Source: an uncultured Granulosicoccaceae bacterium (lineage in GTDB: Bacteria > Pseudomonadota > Gammaproteobacteria > Granulosicoccales > Granulosicoccaceae). From it: 64,000 nt of DNA. The translations under genes were made by a program, and so were the position numbers. Positions within the stretch are counted from its first letter, which is position 1. Each line of letters starts with the position of its first letter. The notes under the pieces are model-generated. The model had not been told where the DNA came from, did not search any database, and worked only from the letters and a program-made list of their open reading frames with translations. Below are positions 38,301-46,742 of this stretch, piece after piece. The stretch spans positions 1 to 64,000 of the forward strand of contig CALHNS010000035.1 in assembly GCA_938035125.1 (NCBI GenBank), written 5' to 3'.

Positions 38301-38852
38301 ATCGGACGCGAAGTATCCGATCAAGATTTAGCAGCCTATTTGATGTACCCCAAGGTGTTTACAGAATTTCAAAACGCCCAAGAAAACTACGGCCCTACTA
38401 GCGTGTTACCCACAGGGGTTTACTACTACGGTGTTAATGTCGGTGATGAAATTTTAGTTGAAATTGAACATGGTAAAACCCTGGTTATACGATGCGTAGC
38501 GCGCGGCGAAACCAATGAAAAAGGCTTGGTAAGAGTCTTCTTTGAATTAAACGGCCAACCTCGATCCATTCAGGTACCCGATCGAATTCACGGAGCAGAA
38601 GGCATACAAGCCAGACCCAAAGCCGATGCCGATGATCCATTGCAAGTTGGCGCCCCCATGCCAGGTGTTATTTCAACGGTAAATGTATCTAAAGGGCAAA
38701 CCGTCTCTGCAGGTGACGTGTTGTTATCGATTGAAGCAATGAAAATGGAAACCGCCATATACGCTGATGCCGATGGCGTAGTGGACGATTTACTGGTAAG
38801 CCCTGGCGATCAAATTGATGCAAAGGATTTATTGGTAAAGCTTACAGCTTAA
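35391..38852 (+). CDS. pyc: Pyruvate carboxylase, single chain
   Basis: 1153 residues, the full length for the single-polypeptide enzyme that makes oxaloacetate from pyruvate, bicarbonate and ATP. A biotin carboxylase domain (about 1-460) has KASWGGGGRGMRVI and EVNPRVQVEHTVTEE. A carboxyltransferase domain (about 535-820) has FTDTTMRDAPQSLLATRMRT, FRIFDCFNWVDNM and AIKDMAGLMKP. The conserved carboxylase region follows. A biotinyl domain ends the protein with Lys1118 in EAMKMET. The GTG start has AAGGAG 8 bases upstream. It is transcribed alone, followed by a convergent gene. It replenishes the citric acid cycle during growth on three-carbon compounds. Confidence 0.96.
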   Translation: MPITKILVANRSEIAIRIFRAANELGLKTVAVWAAEDKLALHRFKADEAYQIGTGLHLEENLGPIESYLSIDEILRVAKQSGADAIHPGYGLLSESPEFVDACDEAGVTFIGPRADTMRSLGNKVAARNLAMSADVPVVPATEPLPEDMPTIKKMAAEVGYPIMLKASWGGGGRGMRVIRSESDLDTEVEEARREARAAFGKDEIYLEKLVERARHVEAQILGDTHGNVVHLFERDCTVQRRNQKIVERAPAPYLSDAKRAEIAEYALRIGKTTSYVGAGTVEFLMNMETEDFYFIEVNPRVQVEHTVTEEVTGIDIIKAQIHLVEGHPIGSKESGVPAQENIKLNGHAMQCRITTEDPEQNFVPDYGRITAYRGAAGFGIRLDGGTAYSGAIINRFYDPLLEKVTAWAPTPDETIKRMDRALREFRIRGVATNLTFLENVIGHPKFLDNSYTTKFIDSTPELFDQVKRQDRATKLLTYIADVSVNGHPDVRDRAKPRAGSGRPRAPYFGTPIVDGTKQILDNQGPKALSQWLRDQKQILFTDTTMRDAPQSLLATRMRTYDIAHVAESYSRSLPNLLSLECWGGATFDVSMRFLTEDPWERLAMIRERTPNLLLQCLIRGANGVGYTNYPDNVVKYFVKEAAAGGMDLFRIFDCFNWVDNMRVSMDAVLAEDKLCEAAICYTGDMMDPKQKQYTIDYYLKLAEQLTAAGAHIIAIKDMAGLMKPNAARQLFPALREATDLPIHYHTHDTSGISAATVLAAIDSGVDAVDAAMDAFSGTTSQPALGSLIAALQGHERDPNLDLDAVQRISLYWEAVREQYAAFESDLKSPASEVYLHEMPGGQFTNLKEQARSLGLAPRWHEVAKAYREVNDLFGDIVKVTPSSKVVGDMALMMVSQDLTIDDVADPDKDIAFPDSVVSLMKNELSQVPNGWPEELQAKVLKDEKAFEGRASAEMPPADLEATRKEVAEEIGREVSDQDLAAYLMYPKVFTEFQNAQENYGPTSVLPTGVYYYGVNVGDEILVEIEHGKTLVIRCVARGETNEKGLVRVFFELNGQPRSIQVPDRIHGAEGIQARPKADADDPLQVGAPMPGVISTVNVSKGQTVSAGDVLLSIEAMKMETAIYADADGVVDDLLVSPGDQIDAKDLLVKLTA

Positions 38853-38868
38853 GAAATTGCACTAGAAA

Positions 38869-39711
38869 TTAATCAATGTAATTATCAGAACGAAGGCCAA
38901 CGCGTTCGTAATGAATGGGCAAGGCACGCCCATACAGCTGTTTACACCGCTCAGGGGTGGCCACCATATTGGCTTTATCCACATAAGAAAATATGGCCAC
39001 ATACCTTGGTGTATTCCCTTGAAGCGGCGCTACTCTATGTAAGGAATAGCGCCCTTTAAACAATTGAAGATCACCAGGTTCTAATTCAAGCTTCACAACG
39101 TTTTCTGATGTTCCATCCAAAACTTTTCGTACCTCGGAAAAATTCTCACCATTGATACGAATGTTAGGCGCATATTCAAACGTACCGCCTGTATCAGCGT
39201 TTTGAATAGCCAAGGTTACGGTGAAATTGTTAGTATCAAAATGCCAAGGAAACCCGTTACCTTCATCCGCCATATTTATAATCACATCAGCTAACGGATC
39301 TGCATATCGATAAAATTTTTCTTGTTCTAAACAATCTTGTATGAACGGGTCAAAAGCATGGAAATTGTGCACCGAACGAAGCGGGCCCGTCTTTTTGAAA
39401 TTATCCGCTGCAATAAAATTATTAGAGCGTTCAAAAAAAGCACGGCGCGGATCATCCGTTGAGAGCGATGGATCATCTTTTGTAAAATAAGGATTGGTGC
39501 GATTATATGAACGATGGCCTTTTGAAGATACGCTATCGGCTTCCACTTGCAAATCAGCAATACCTTTCGCTGATAAAAAGCCTTTTAACACAGCACAACC
39601 ATCGCTTGCTAACTTAGCTCTTGTGCTGCTAATTAATTTTTCTCGCTCTGGGCCTGCCAGATGTATCGGGTATCGATCTAAGTTAATCAGCTCTGATGCA
39701 TCAATAGTCAC
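38869..39711 (-). CDS. 2-oxoglutarate/Fe(II)-dependent oxygenase, PhyH-like
   Basis: 280 residues, no signal peptide. The double-stranded beta-helix iron ligands are readable: His157 and Asp159 in FPWHFDTN, and His225 in YSLHRVAP, with Arg236 a likely 2-oxoglutarate contact (TPRYVAIFSY). It resembles the phytanoyl-CoA/BesD-HalD group. In the halogenase members the Asp is Gly or Ala; here Asp is kept, so hydroxylation is expected. The substrate is unknown. It lies convergent to pyruvate carboxylase and 23 bases downstream of a DUF6151 gene, with which it may be cotranscribed. Confidence 0.8.
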   Translation of the reverse strand: MTIDASELINLDRYPIHLAGPEREKLISSTRAKLASDGCAVLKGFLSAKGIADLQVEADSVSSKGHRSYNRTNPYFTKDDPSLSTDDPRRAFFERSNNFIAADNFKKTGPLRSVHNFHAFDPFIQDCLEQEKFYRYADPLADVIINMADEGNGFPWHFDTNNFTVTLAIQNADTGGTFEYAPNIRINGENFSEVRKVLDGTSENVVKLELEPGDLQLFKGRYSLHRVAPLQGNTPRYVAIFSYVDKANMVATPERCKQLYGRALPIHYERVGLRSDNYID

Positions 39712-39734
39712 GTAGAACCTCTTTAAAAGCTCGT

Positions 39735-40307
39735 TTACAAATTGACAATAATCGGTTTAACACGCGGCCGTTTGTCATTGCCAAAGAATACCGATGGTGT
39801 TTGCCTTCCCTTTATATTTTCTATTAACTGATTTTTTATAATTTTTGCGATAAGACCTAATGGAAACTTGGGAGATGATGTAGGGTAATCGGGTGTGCCG
39901 ATGGCGTGTTGTGTTTGAACATAAGCCTTCACCGGGCCCAATACCTCATCGCGATTATCAACGTTCATAAAGGTATGAATAATACCAGCAAAGGCCATTT
40001 TCGCACTAATCGTATTGGCTACAGGCGTATTGCAACAACTCGTATACCACCGAAGCGGGCCTTTTTTAGACAACCGCAAACAGTGCAATTTGTCCTGTCC
40101 TTCTTCTACGGTTATTTGAGATTGGGTAGCTTGAAAAACCTCTGTTCCGCCAAATTGATCTAACGTGATGGATTCCTGCCCTAAATGATTCGCAAATTCT
40201 TGGCAACTGTCGCAGCAGCACACCACGCGTAGGCCTTTACGAGGATTAATATCGTGAGCCGTGCCTTTTACCTGGCCGCAGCGACATTGAAGTGGAATCG
40301 ATGTCAT
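39735..40307 (-). CDS. DUF6151 family protein, Cys-rich
   Basis: 190 residues. The N-terminus is Cys-rich: CRCGQ at about residue 8-12 and CCCDSCQEF about 20 residues later, with another Cys pair at SCCNTPVANT. The layout is like the zinc-binding Mss4-type fold of glutathione-dependent formaldehyde-activating (GFA) proteins, of which DUF6151 is a relative. The activity is not established. It precedes the 2-oxoglutarate oxygenase gene in the same direction and follows a MarR regulator, so the three genes may be one transcription unit. Confidence 0.75.
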   Translation of the reverse strand: MTSIPLQCRCGQVKGTAHDINPRKGLRVVCCCDSCQEFANHLGQESITLDQFGGTEVFQATQSQITVEEGQDKLHCLRLSKKGPLRWYTSCCNTPVANTISAKMAFAGIIHTFMNVDNRDEVLGPVKAYVQTQHAIGTPDYPTSSPKFPLGLIAKIIKNQLIENIKGRQTPSVFFGNDKRPRVKPIIVNL

Positions 40308-40370
40308 CAGGAATTATCCAAAGGTTGAAATTACACTAAGCGCGAATATGGCATTTATCGTTTTACTCAT

Positions 40371-40811
40371 TTATCGTCTTACTAACGCAAGTTCGTTTAA
40401 CATGTTTACCCAATCTGATGGCGGAGGGTCGGTAATATCGAACCCTGAAATTTCATCATGCACCAATTGATCTGCATCACTCACTAGCGCTTTACCGGCA
40501 TCGGTTAACGAAGCAATACTTTGCCTAGCATCGCGTTCGCCTTTTTCCGTTATGACATAGCCAATTTTTTCTAATGGTTTCAGCGCACGAGTGATCGCTG
40601 ACGGCGTTAAATGAACAGCGCTTGCAAGTTCAACCCGTGTTGCCGAAGCATTATGGCATTCACCCAAATGCTTTAATAAGCAATATTCAGTGAAACTTAC
40701 GCCTTTAACGTTAGACACCACACGGCTGAGCCTACCCTCTACGCTGTTCGCGGCGGCTAACAAAGAAAATATCAGTTCAGATTGTTCATTCATAATAGGT
40801 TCAAGATACAT
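40371..40811 (-). CDS. MarR family transcriptional regulator
   Basis: 146 residues, or 140 if translation begins at the second ATG (40793). The winged helix is clear: LASAVHLTPSAITRALKPLEKIGYVITEKGERDARQ spans recognition helix and wing, with the usual Asp-x-Arg in the wing. MarR proteins repress neighbouring transporter or stress genes and release DNA when a small molecule binds. The divergent EamA exporter is the obvious target, and the 99-base gap between them, including a tandem repeat, should hold the operator. Confidence 0.87.
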   Translation of the reverse strand: MYLEPIMNEQSELIFSLLAAANSVEGRLSRVVSNVKGVSFTEYCLLKHLGECHNASATRVELASAVHLTPSAITRALKPLEKIGYVITEKGERDARQSIASLTDAGKALVSDADQLVHDEISGFDITDPPPSDWVNMLNELALVRR

Positions 40812-40850
40812 GATTACTCACGTATTTGCAAAGTAAATTCGTTTTATCAG

Positions 40851-40871
40851 GCACCAGGCACCAGGCACCAG
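40851..40871. repeat. Three tandem GCACCAG units
   Basis: A 7-base unit is repeated exactly three times between the divergent MarR and EamA genes, followed by a T-rich stretch. It might contribute to a regulator binding site or be a slippage product. Confidence 0.7.
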
Positions 40872-40910
40872 CTTTTTTGAACCTATATCCAAGTAGCAGT
40901 TATCCACAGC

Positions 40911-41870
40911 GTGCAACAATCTGAGCGATATACTGGCCAATCGGACAAACGCCTTTCAAAAGAAGCCCACTGCATGTTTTTACTTCTTATTGTTGTTCTG
41001 GTTTGGGGGTTTTCTTGGTTCGCAATTACCTTGCAGCTGGGCGTGGTTCATCCCATGGTATCTATCAGCTGGCGCTTTCTTATCGCAGGGATTGTGCTGT
41101 TGATTTGGTTAAAAGCCAAAAATCAATTTGTTTTACCAAGCCGAATTCATTTACCCAAGGTGCTGGCGCTTAGCGTTTTACTGTTTTGTTTTAACTTCAC
41201 TTGTTTCTACTTTGCTACAAGCTTTGTAACATCAGGATTGGTATCGGTTGTTTTTGCAGCCGCTGTGTTTATAACCGTACTTAACCAATGGATTTGGCGT
41301 CGAATGGTGCCAGAGAAAAAAACGTTCGTTGGTGCGCTTTTGGGTATAAGTGGTATTGCATTACTATTCGCACCATCAATAGCTGACAACATAAATTCTG
41401 GCGAAATTTATACGGTTGTAGGTTTGGCACTTTCGTTTTTAGGCACGTGGTTTTTTTCTGTGGGTAACTTAGTGTCGGCCTCATTATCAAGAACCACTCA
41501 CTTGCCCAGTACCATTGCCGTCTCAATGCTTATAGGGGCCGCAACCAGTGCGGTTATCTCACTGATGTTAGGGCAATCACTGGCATTACCGAATAACCTA
41601 ATCTACCTAACCGCGCTTGTTTACTTAGCCATCGGTGCATCCGTAATTGGTTTTGTTGCTTATTTAACGCTGGTGGCGCAACAAGGTGCTGCAAAGGCAG
41701 GTTACGCAACGATTTTATTTCCTATTATCGCATTAGCCGTATCCACGGCAATGGAAGGCTACCAATGGTCGGTTAGTGCAGGAATTGGCGTAGGGTTAGC
41801 CACTTTAGGGGCAGTAATCGTATTCTCCCCGTCAGTACTACCAAATAAAACTACCACCAAAACTATTTAG
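40911..41870 (+). CDS. EamA/DMT family exporter
   Basis: 319 residues with ten predicted helices in two EamA halves. The first helix carries the family's VWGFSWFAITL. The second repeat starts around TVVGLALSFLGTWFFSVGNL. The family exports amino acids, metabolites or drugs out of the cytoplasm. The GTG start at 40911 has no ribosome site; the ATG at 40974, just before helix 1, is the alternative and has a weak AGAAG upstream. It is divergent from a MarR regulator, which probably controls it. Confidence 0.83.
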   Translation: MQQSERYTGQSDKRLSKEAHCMFLLLIVVLVWGFSWFAITLQLGVVHPMVSISWRFLIAGIVLLIWLKAKNQFVLPSRIHLPKVLALSVLLFCFNFTCFYFATSFVTSGLVSVVFAAAVFITVLNQWIWRRMVPEKKTFVGALLGISGIALLFAPSIADNINSGEIYTVVGLALSFLGTWFFSVGNLVSASLSRTTHLPSTIAVSMLIGAATSAVISLMLGQSLALPNNLIYLTALVYLAIGASVIGFVAYLTLVAQQGAAKAGYATILFPIIALAVSTAMEGYQWSVSAGIGVGLATLGAVIVFSPSVLPNKTTTKTI

Positions 41871-41909
41871 CCGATCTGACTTACTCGGCCAAATCAACAG
41901 CTAAAATCA

Positions 41910-43634
41910 TCAATCCGAGACAGTGATGTTATTAGCCACATTACGCTCTTGCGCATGAGGAAGTAAATCGGCTGTAATAGTGACGCTTTCGCCCGCTACT
42001 GCGTTGATTGCAAATTTTCTTTGCAGCAATAAATTGTTTTCACATTCTATAGCACTCTGCCCTGCCCCACCAAAGCTTGTGCACACTTCATCACTACCAG
42101 AACGACATTGAAGTTCATTCAACGCATCGTTGGTGTATTCGCAAGCAACGTCGGCAAACGTAGTGGTATTACCAAAGAAATCAAATGTGGGGGTGCTTGT
42201 TGCCTCAGTTGATGCAAAGGTGGCACCGCCACTTAAGCTCACTGTAAAATCAAAATCGCCTGAGCTTAACCGGCTTCCCTGATTACCGATTGATACGTAA
42301 AATTCTTGCACCGTAGAACCTGCTCCCGATTGTGAGCTAAGAACAGTGATTTGACGATCCACCAACCAACCGTTGTCCCTAACATCGGTGGGGTTAGATC
42401 CAGCGGCTAATTCTTCTAAGGTCGTTAATCCATCTTGATCTAAATCATCATTAGCATCAGATTCTTCTAAGACATAAGCCAATTCATAGCCATCAGTTAA
42501 GCCATCAGCATCTGAATCACTCATGGGTAATAGGCCACCTAAACGCACAGCACTTAACGCTTGACTAACCACATCTTGTTCTACACCAGAGAGTAAGCCT
42601 GTGACCTCAGCAAAAGCAACGGCATCGATGTGTACTTGTAAATCTGTGCTGTCAACATCACTTGGAAGAGTTTGAAACTCTTTCTTAAATTCTAACGCAT
42701 TACCTTCTGCGCCGGCAATTTGCACAGCATGGCCAGGATTACTCGCCAACCTATCTTGCGACACATTAACAACTCCATATTCTGAATGCGCAAGGATTGT
42801 TGAGTAAACAGTTTCATCTGCATCATCACTGAACAAAGCAGCACAACGAGTGCCTGCATCGTCGCTGTATAAAGTAGTCTCTAAATTTTCAAACAACCAA
42901 GTAGTTCCACTATCGGTATTTTCTGCACTGAAATACCCAAGTGCAGCACCAGCAGCATCACAAGATGCACCAGCAGGAAAGGCTTCAACACCGTTAAATA
43001 CCCAAGTCGAACTGTCAGCATGAGAAACGGATACATTATCGTACTCAAAATAATGCGCTGGCACGCCGTTGTTTAATGCGGCAGAACCGCTAGCGAATAC
43101 TACGGCACCATCAATGAATTTGCCTTCCATTAAACAGTTGGTGTACGTCAAGTTAACGATTCTAAGTGTTTCATCGCGGGGTGTTATTTCGCTTACGCCC
43201 CAGTTCATTAAACCAGAGCCATCGCTGTTAGCACATAATTGATAATCTGGTTCTGTGCTATTGACTAGCCCAACTAAACCACCCGGTGAATGGCGCATCA
43301 AGGTTGAAGATAAATAGCCAGATGAAAACAGCTTGTTGTCGCCAGCACTCAACGGCCCAAACAACACCATATCTAAAATGCTATCAGCATTAGCATCGGA
43401 GAATTCTGCGCGTTCATTATTACCGGTATAACTGTCAAAAACCGCTTGTGCAGCATCATCAAACGGGCCGTAGCTTCTGGTAGGGCCATTTAGAAATTCA
43501 GATATCTCTTCAGAAGCCGCCCCAATAAGCAGCTGTTCATTACTACTATCATCTGATTTTGAGCAACCAATAGCAATAAGAATAGGCAGGCTCAACGCAA
43601 GCACACGTTGGGTTTTATAGGTAAGTAATGCCAC
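41910..43634 (-). CDS. Lipoprotein with calcium-binding-type repeat, function unknown
   Basis: About 574 residues from the GTG at 43634, which has GGAAAG upstream; a TTG at 43664 is the longer alternative. The signal peptide ends with lipobox AIGC, so it is an exported lipoprotein. A long N-terminal region of about 370 residues matches no fold I recognise. Then comes a thrombospondin-3-like segment (DSDADGLTDGYEL and DQDGLTTLEELAAGSNP), and a C-terminal Ig-like domain with four to five cysteines. The Asp-rich segment resembles one in the FG-GAP lipoprotein at the left edge. The gene is transcribed alone and converges on the EamA exporter. Presumably on the cell surface. Confidence 0.72.
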   Translation of the reverse strand: MALLTYKTQRVLALSLPILIAIGCSKSDDSSNEQLLIGAASEEISEFLNGPTRSYGPFDDAAQAVFDSYTGNNERAEFSDANADSILDMVLFGPLSAGDNKLFSSGYLSSTLMRHSPGGLVGLVNSTEPDYQLCANSDGSGLMNWGVSEITPRDETLRIVNLTYTNCLMEGKFIDGAVVFASGSAALNNGVPAHYFEYDNVSVSHADSSTWVFNGVEAFPAGASCDAAGAALGYFSAENTDSGTTWLFENLETTLYSDDAGTRCAALFSDDADETVYSTILAHSEYGVVNVSQDRLASNPGHAVQIAGAEGNALEFKKEFQTLPSDVDSTDLQVHIDAVAFAEVTGLLSGVEQDVVSQALSAVRLGGLLPMSDSDADGLTDGYELAYVLEESDANDDLDQDGLTTLEELAAGSNPTDVRDNGWLVDRQITVLSSQSGAGSTVQEFYVSIGNQGSRLSSGDFDFTVSLSGGATFASTEATSTPTFDFFGNTTTFADVACEYTNDALNELQCRSGSDEVCTSFGGAGQSAIECENNLLLQRKFAINAVAGESVTITADLLPHAQERNVANNITVSD

Positions 43635-43749
43635 TGTGAGACTTTCCGTGATGAAGCGAATCAATGAGTCGTTATCTAACTAACGACCAAGACGCTCGGG
43701 GATTCACGGGGTTTTCACTATACTGAGGAAGGTTTGTGAATGTATTCAC

Positions 43750-43781
43750 AAAAAAGGCGGTGCTACGAACGCAGCACCGCC
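43750..43781 (-). terminator. Rho-independent terminator of the LivK-type gene
   Basis: A perfect 9-base stem (GGCGGTGCT / AGCACCGCC) with an 8-base loop is followed, read on the reverse strand, by six T residues. It starts 27 bases after the stop of the binding-protein gene. Confidence 0.88.
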
Positions 43782-43808
43782 TGAACAGCTGTAAGATTAA
43801 ACTGAAAC

Positions 43809-45011
43809 TTAGCGGAAATTAACGACGTCGAACTTACCGCCTTTCACTTCCTGCTCTTTATAAGAGCCGTTAGTTTCACCTACATCGGTCAGTTCAACGT
43901 TAGTTGCACCGACATAATCAATTTCGCCGCCGTTGGCTAGAATTTCTAAGCCTTTAGCTAATTCACCTGGCAAAATCTCTTCACCTGGACCATTCGCAAC
44001 AGCCATAATGTTAGCCGCGATAGTTTCACGATCCGCTTTGCCACCTTTTTGCATAGCAAGAACGATTAACGCAGCTGCATCGTATGATTCAGGAACAAAA
44101 GGTCCATTCTCTACACCGCTAGCAGCAAGTACACCAGGCAATGCATCTGCACCAGCAGAATCAACACCTGGCAGAGTGAATACAGCACCTTCAAGATCTT
44201 CACCAATGGCTTCAATCAATGAATCGCCAACCATGCCATCGCCGCCAACAAAGTTAGAGAACGCATCGGTATCGATCGAACCTTGAATGATGCCTTTACC
44301 GCCTTGGTCAACGTAGCCAAGTACAACCAGCGTATCACTGCCACCCGCGGCAAGCGCTGCTACTTCAGCAGAGTAATCCGCTTTGCCATCTTCGTGCGCT
44401 GCTGTGATCAGCACTTTACCGCCAGACGCTTTATAGGCTGCAGCGAATGAGTCGGCTAAGCCTTTGCCGTAGTCGTTGTTGGTGTAGGTAACCGCAACAT
44501 CTTCAATGCCGCGATCGGATAATACGTCAGCCAATACTTCACCTTGACGTGCATCTGAAGGCGCTGTTCTAAAAAACAAACCGTTATCTTCAATAGTGGT
44601 TAATGCAGGAGATGTGGCTGAAGGTGAGATTAACGGTAAGCCGTTTGGAACAGCGACGTTATTCGTTACTGCGATGGTGACACCGGAACAATCAGCGCCC
44701 ACAAGTGCAACGATGTTATCTGATGTAACCAATCGTTCAGCAGCGGCAGTAGCAGCCGATGAATCAACACAGGTGCTATCAGCACGTACTGGCTCAACTG
44801 TTGTACCACCCAATAATTTGCCACTGTCGCTGGCTTCTTTTAGTGCAGCCTCTGCACCACCTGCCATGCTGGGCGTCAGTGATTCAATGGGGCCTGTGAA
44901 GCCAAGCAAAATGCCGACTTTGACAGAATCTTGACTGAAAGCAGCGGGGCTAACGGCCATTGCAGCAACGAGGCTTGCACCTAGCACTGTGCGGTTGAAT
45001 GGGTTGTTCAT
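43809..45011 (-). CDS. Branched-chain amino-acid-type ABC substrate-binding protein
   Basis: 400 residues with a signal peptide (cleavage after AAFSQ or AAFA-like, near residue 27). The two-lobed periplasmic-binding fold I is seen in VKVGILLGFTGPIESL, ALVGADCSGVTIAV, LPLISPSATSP, and VAVTYTNNDYGKGLADSF. One cysteine pair (STCVD and ADCSG) could form a disulfide. It is LivK-like, so the ligand is probably an amino acid or a similar compound. AGGAG lies 9 bases before the ATG and a strong terminator follows the stop. No permease or ATPase gene adjoins it; the liv genes at the right edge are 17 kb away. The sarcosine oxidase operon lies just upstream. Confidence 0.9.
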   Translation of the reverse strand: MNNPFNRTVLGASLVAAMAVSPAAFSQDSVKVGILLGFTGPIESLTPSMAGGAEAALKEASDSGKLLGGTTVEPVRADSTCVDSSAATAAAERLVTSDNIVALVGADCSGVTIAVTNNVAVPNGLPLISPSATSPALTTIEDNGLFFRTAPSDARQGEVLADVLSDRGIEDVAVTYTNNDYGKGLADSFAAAYKASGGKVLITAAHEDGKADYSAEVAALAAGGSDTLVVLGYVDQGGKGIIQGSIDTDAFSNFVGGDGMVGDSLIEAIGEDLEGAVFTLPGVDSAGADALPGVLAASGVENGPFVPESYDAAALIVLAMQKGGKADRETIAANIMAVANGPGEEILPGELAKGLEILANGGEIDYVGATNVELTDVGETNGSYKEQEVKGGKFDVVNFR

Positions 45012-45124
45012 TAATGGACTCTCCTAAGTGTGTGGCCCAATAATACCTGAAGTCACCCTTTACGCAGAGCCGTAAACCATGAATTTTCCTCGAATGCGCC
45101 GCCAGCAAGATACAAACGGGCTGA

Positions 45125-46057
45125 TTATCGTAATGGGATGAAAATTTCTGTGACGAGGTTGTTTTCTGGTGTGGTGGTAGGATCGTTCACGTAGCGCTCG
45201 TAAGGCTTGCAACGCTTGGAGGCTTTGAGCTTTTGATGACGCATATCAGACATAGCCAAAGCCCAAGCGTTTCCAATGTGCCGATACGGGCCGGTGTACA
45301 CCACTTTGAAAGCGGTGCCCATCAGAATCTCCCCTACCTCTAGTGCGCCAGTATTCTCCGCATCTTCAATATTGACAGGCATAGCAGCGGTGTAACGACA
45401 TCGGCTATTGGCCACGTCCATAGTTTGATAAACCGAAAACGGTAAACCGTCGGATGATACATCCTCTTTGGCAAAGCGCTCTTTTAATTGACTGAAGGAA
45501 CGTCCCATGGCCTCACCGATTTCGCTCATCGGCACCTCTTCAGTTATGCCCAAGTAGGAATAAGCAGGGCTATCAACCACACCAACAGGGTCGATGTCAC
45601 AAACGATTTCACCTTGTTCAATAAAATCTTTTAACAAGGTCAAGCCCCGTGTGTAATCCATGGTAATCATTCCCTTCATGGTCTTAACCATGAAGAACAT
45701 GAAAAACGGTAACCCGCTGTCCATCACCCATTCCACATCGGTGGCACCGCCTGCATCGGTTAATGTAAAACCCACATCGGCTTTTGATTTAAACGGTTTT
45801 AAAAAGGTTAACTTTGCATCTAATTGAGTCGGCGATAGGTCAGTCCAAACCATTTCACCTGAACCCACCTTTTCACCTTGCCAGCGATAACCATGCCCCA
45901 ATTGGTCTGGCAACCCTTCGTATTCAAGTTGAGCACCGGGCTCCATCCTTAACCACGGAGACCAAATAGGCCACGAGTTAAAGTCGGTTATGACTTTGCG
46001 CACCTCTTCCAATGGGCTGTTGATACGTATATTGGCACTCACATGAAAATCGGGCAT
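45125..46057 (-). CDS. SRPBCC (START-like) and GyrI-like ligand-binding fusion protein
   Basis: 310 residues. The N-terminal about 150 residues look like a polyketide-cyclase/SRPBCC domain (SANIRINSPLEEVRKVITDF with NSWPIWSPW), which binds hydrophobic ligands. The C-terminal about 155 residues look like the GyrI/AraC-effector-binding fold (YLGITEEVPMSEIG and VVYTGPYRHIGNAWALAMSD). There is no DNA-binding domain. The gene lies 13 bases after soxG in the same direction, so it is probably the last gene of the sarcosine oxidase operon. Such fusions are widespread, but their role is unknown. Confidence 0.78.
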   Translation of the reverse strand: MPDFHVSANIRINSPLEEVRKVITDFNSWPIWSPWLRMEPGAQLEYEGLPDQLGHGYRWQGEKVGSGEMVWTDLSPTQLDAKLTFLKPFKSKADVGFTLTDAGGATDVEWVMDSGLPFFMFFMVKTMKGMITMDYTRGLTLLKDFIEQGEIVCDIDPVGVVDSPAYSYLGITEEVPMSEIGEAMGRSFSQLKERFAKEDVSSDGLPFSVYQTMDVANSRCRYTAAMPVNIEDAENTGALEVGEILMGTAFKVVYTGPYRHIGNAWALAMSDMRHQKLKASKRCKPYERYVNDPTTTPENNLVTEIFIPLR

Positions 46058-46070
46058 AGTGATGTTGTTC

Positions 46071-46742
46071 CTATATTTTCAATCCGTATTCCCTTGCAGC
46101 ATTTTGCAACCACAGCCAAGTGTAATCTGCAAAACTACGACGAGCGATAATGTGCCATTTTTCCTCACCAGTACGCAACAGATGTACGGATGTTTTACCA
46201 AACGCTGTTCCAACCACTTTACCTAAGGGAAAGTTTTTATCGCGTAAATCGTAACCGGTACTTTTCTTTAATACGTTAATTGCATCCGCCCCGGAGATAT
46301 CTAAAAGCGTATAACCGCCGGACACATTGACAACGGCATGGCTTAATTCACCAACAGCTGATAAGGCGTTGCGAATATTTTGTTCGTTTTCAAACGCCTG
46401 TTCAATCGGGCATAGCAGACGCCATTCATCGGGTGAAACCCAAGCCAAACTGGGCCCTGATGAGCTGGCAGGGTTTCCTGTTGATTTTAACGTGCTTGGC
46501 AAGCCAATACCTAACACGGGTTCGATAGCTTTCGAGGCCGCACTTAAGTCGCCGCGAATACGTAACACCAACTGGCCAGTTAATTCGCGCTCGGTTAAGC
46601 GCACGCCTGCATTTTGCGTTGCTGTGCCCGAGCTGGAATTGCCATCGAGCTGGGCATGATGCAGTGGTGTTTGAGCCAAGGATGCATCGTTTGCATACTG
46701 GTTGGCAACCACAGTGACTTCATTCGTATTCATCCGCTTCAC
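46071..46742 (-). CDS. soxG: Sarcosine oxidase gamma subunit
   Basis: 223 residues. SoxG is the small subunit of heterotetrameric sarcosine oxidase, with a GcvT-like fold. The C-terminal phrases SPDEWRLLCP, NVSGGYTLLDISG and WLWLQNAAREYGL fit the family. The N-terminal 50 residues are Ser/Thr/Asn-rich and less conserved. The start overlaps the end of soxA by 4 bases, so the two are translationally coupled. With the alpha, beta and delta subunits it oxidises sarcosine to glycine and transfers the methyl group to tetrahydrofolate, releasing hydrogen peroxide. Confidence 0.88.
   Translation of the reverse strand: MKRMNTNEVTVVANQYANDASLAQTPLHHAQLDGNSSSGTATQNAGVRLTERELTGQLVLRIRGDLSAASKAIEPVLGIGLPSTLKSTGNPASSSGPSLAWVSPDEWRLLCPIEQAFENEQNIRNALSAVGELSHAVVNVSGGYTLLDISGADAINVLKKSTGYDLRDKNFPLGKVVGTAFGKTSVHLLRTGEEKWHIIARRSFADYTWLWLQNAAREYGLKI

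Noticed and set aside
38869-39711. Assignment as an amino acid halogenase
   Set aside because: The iron-binding Asp is present (HFD), whereas halogenases have Gly or Ala there.
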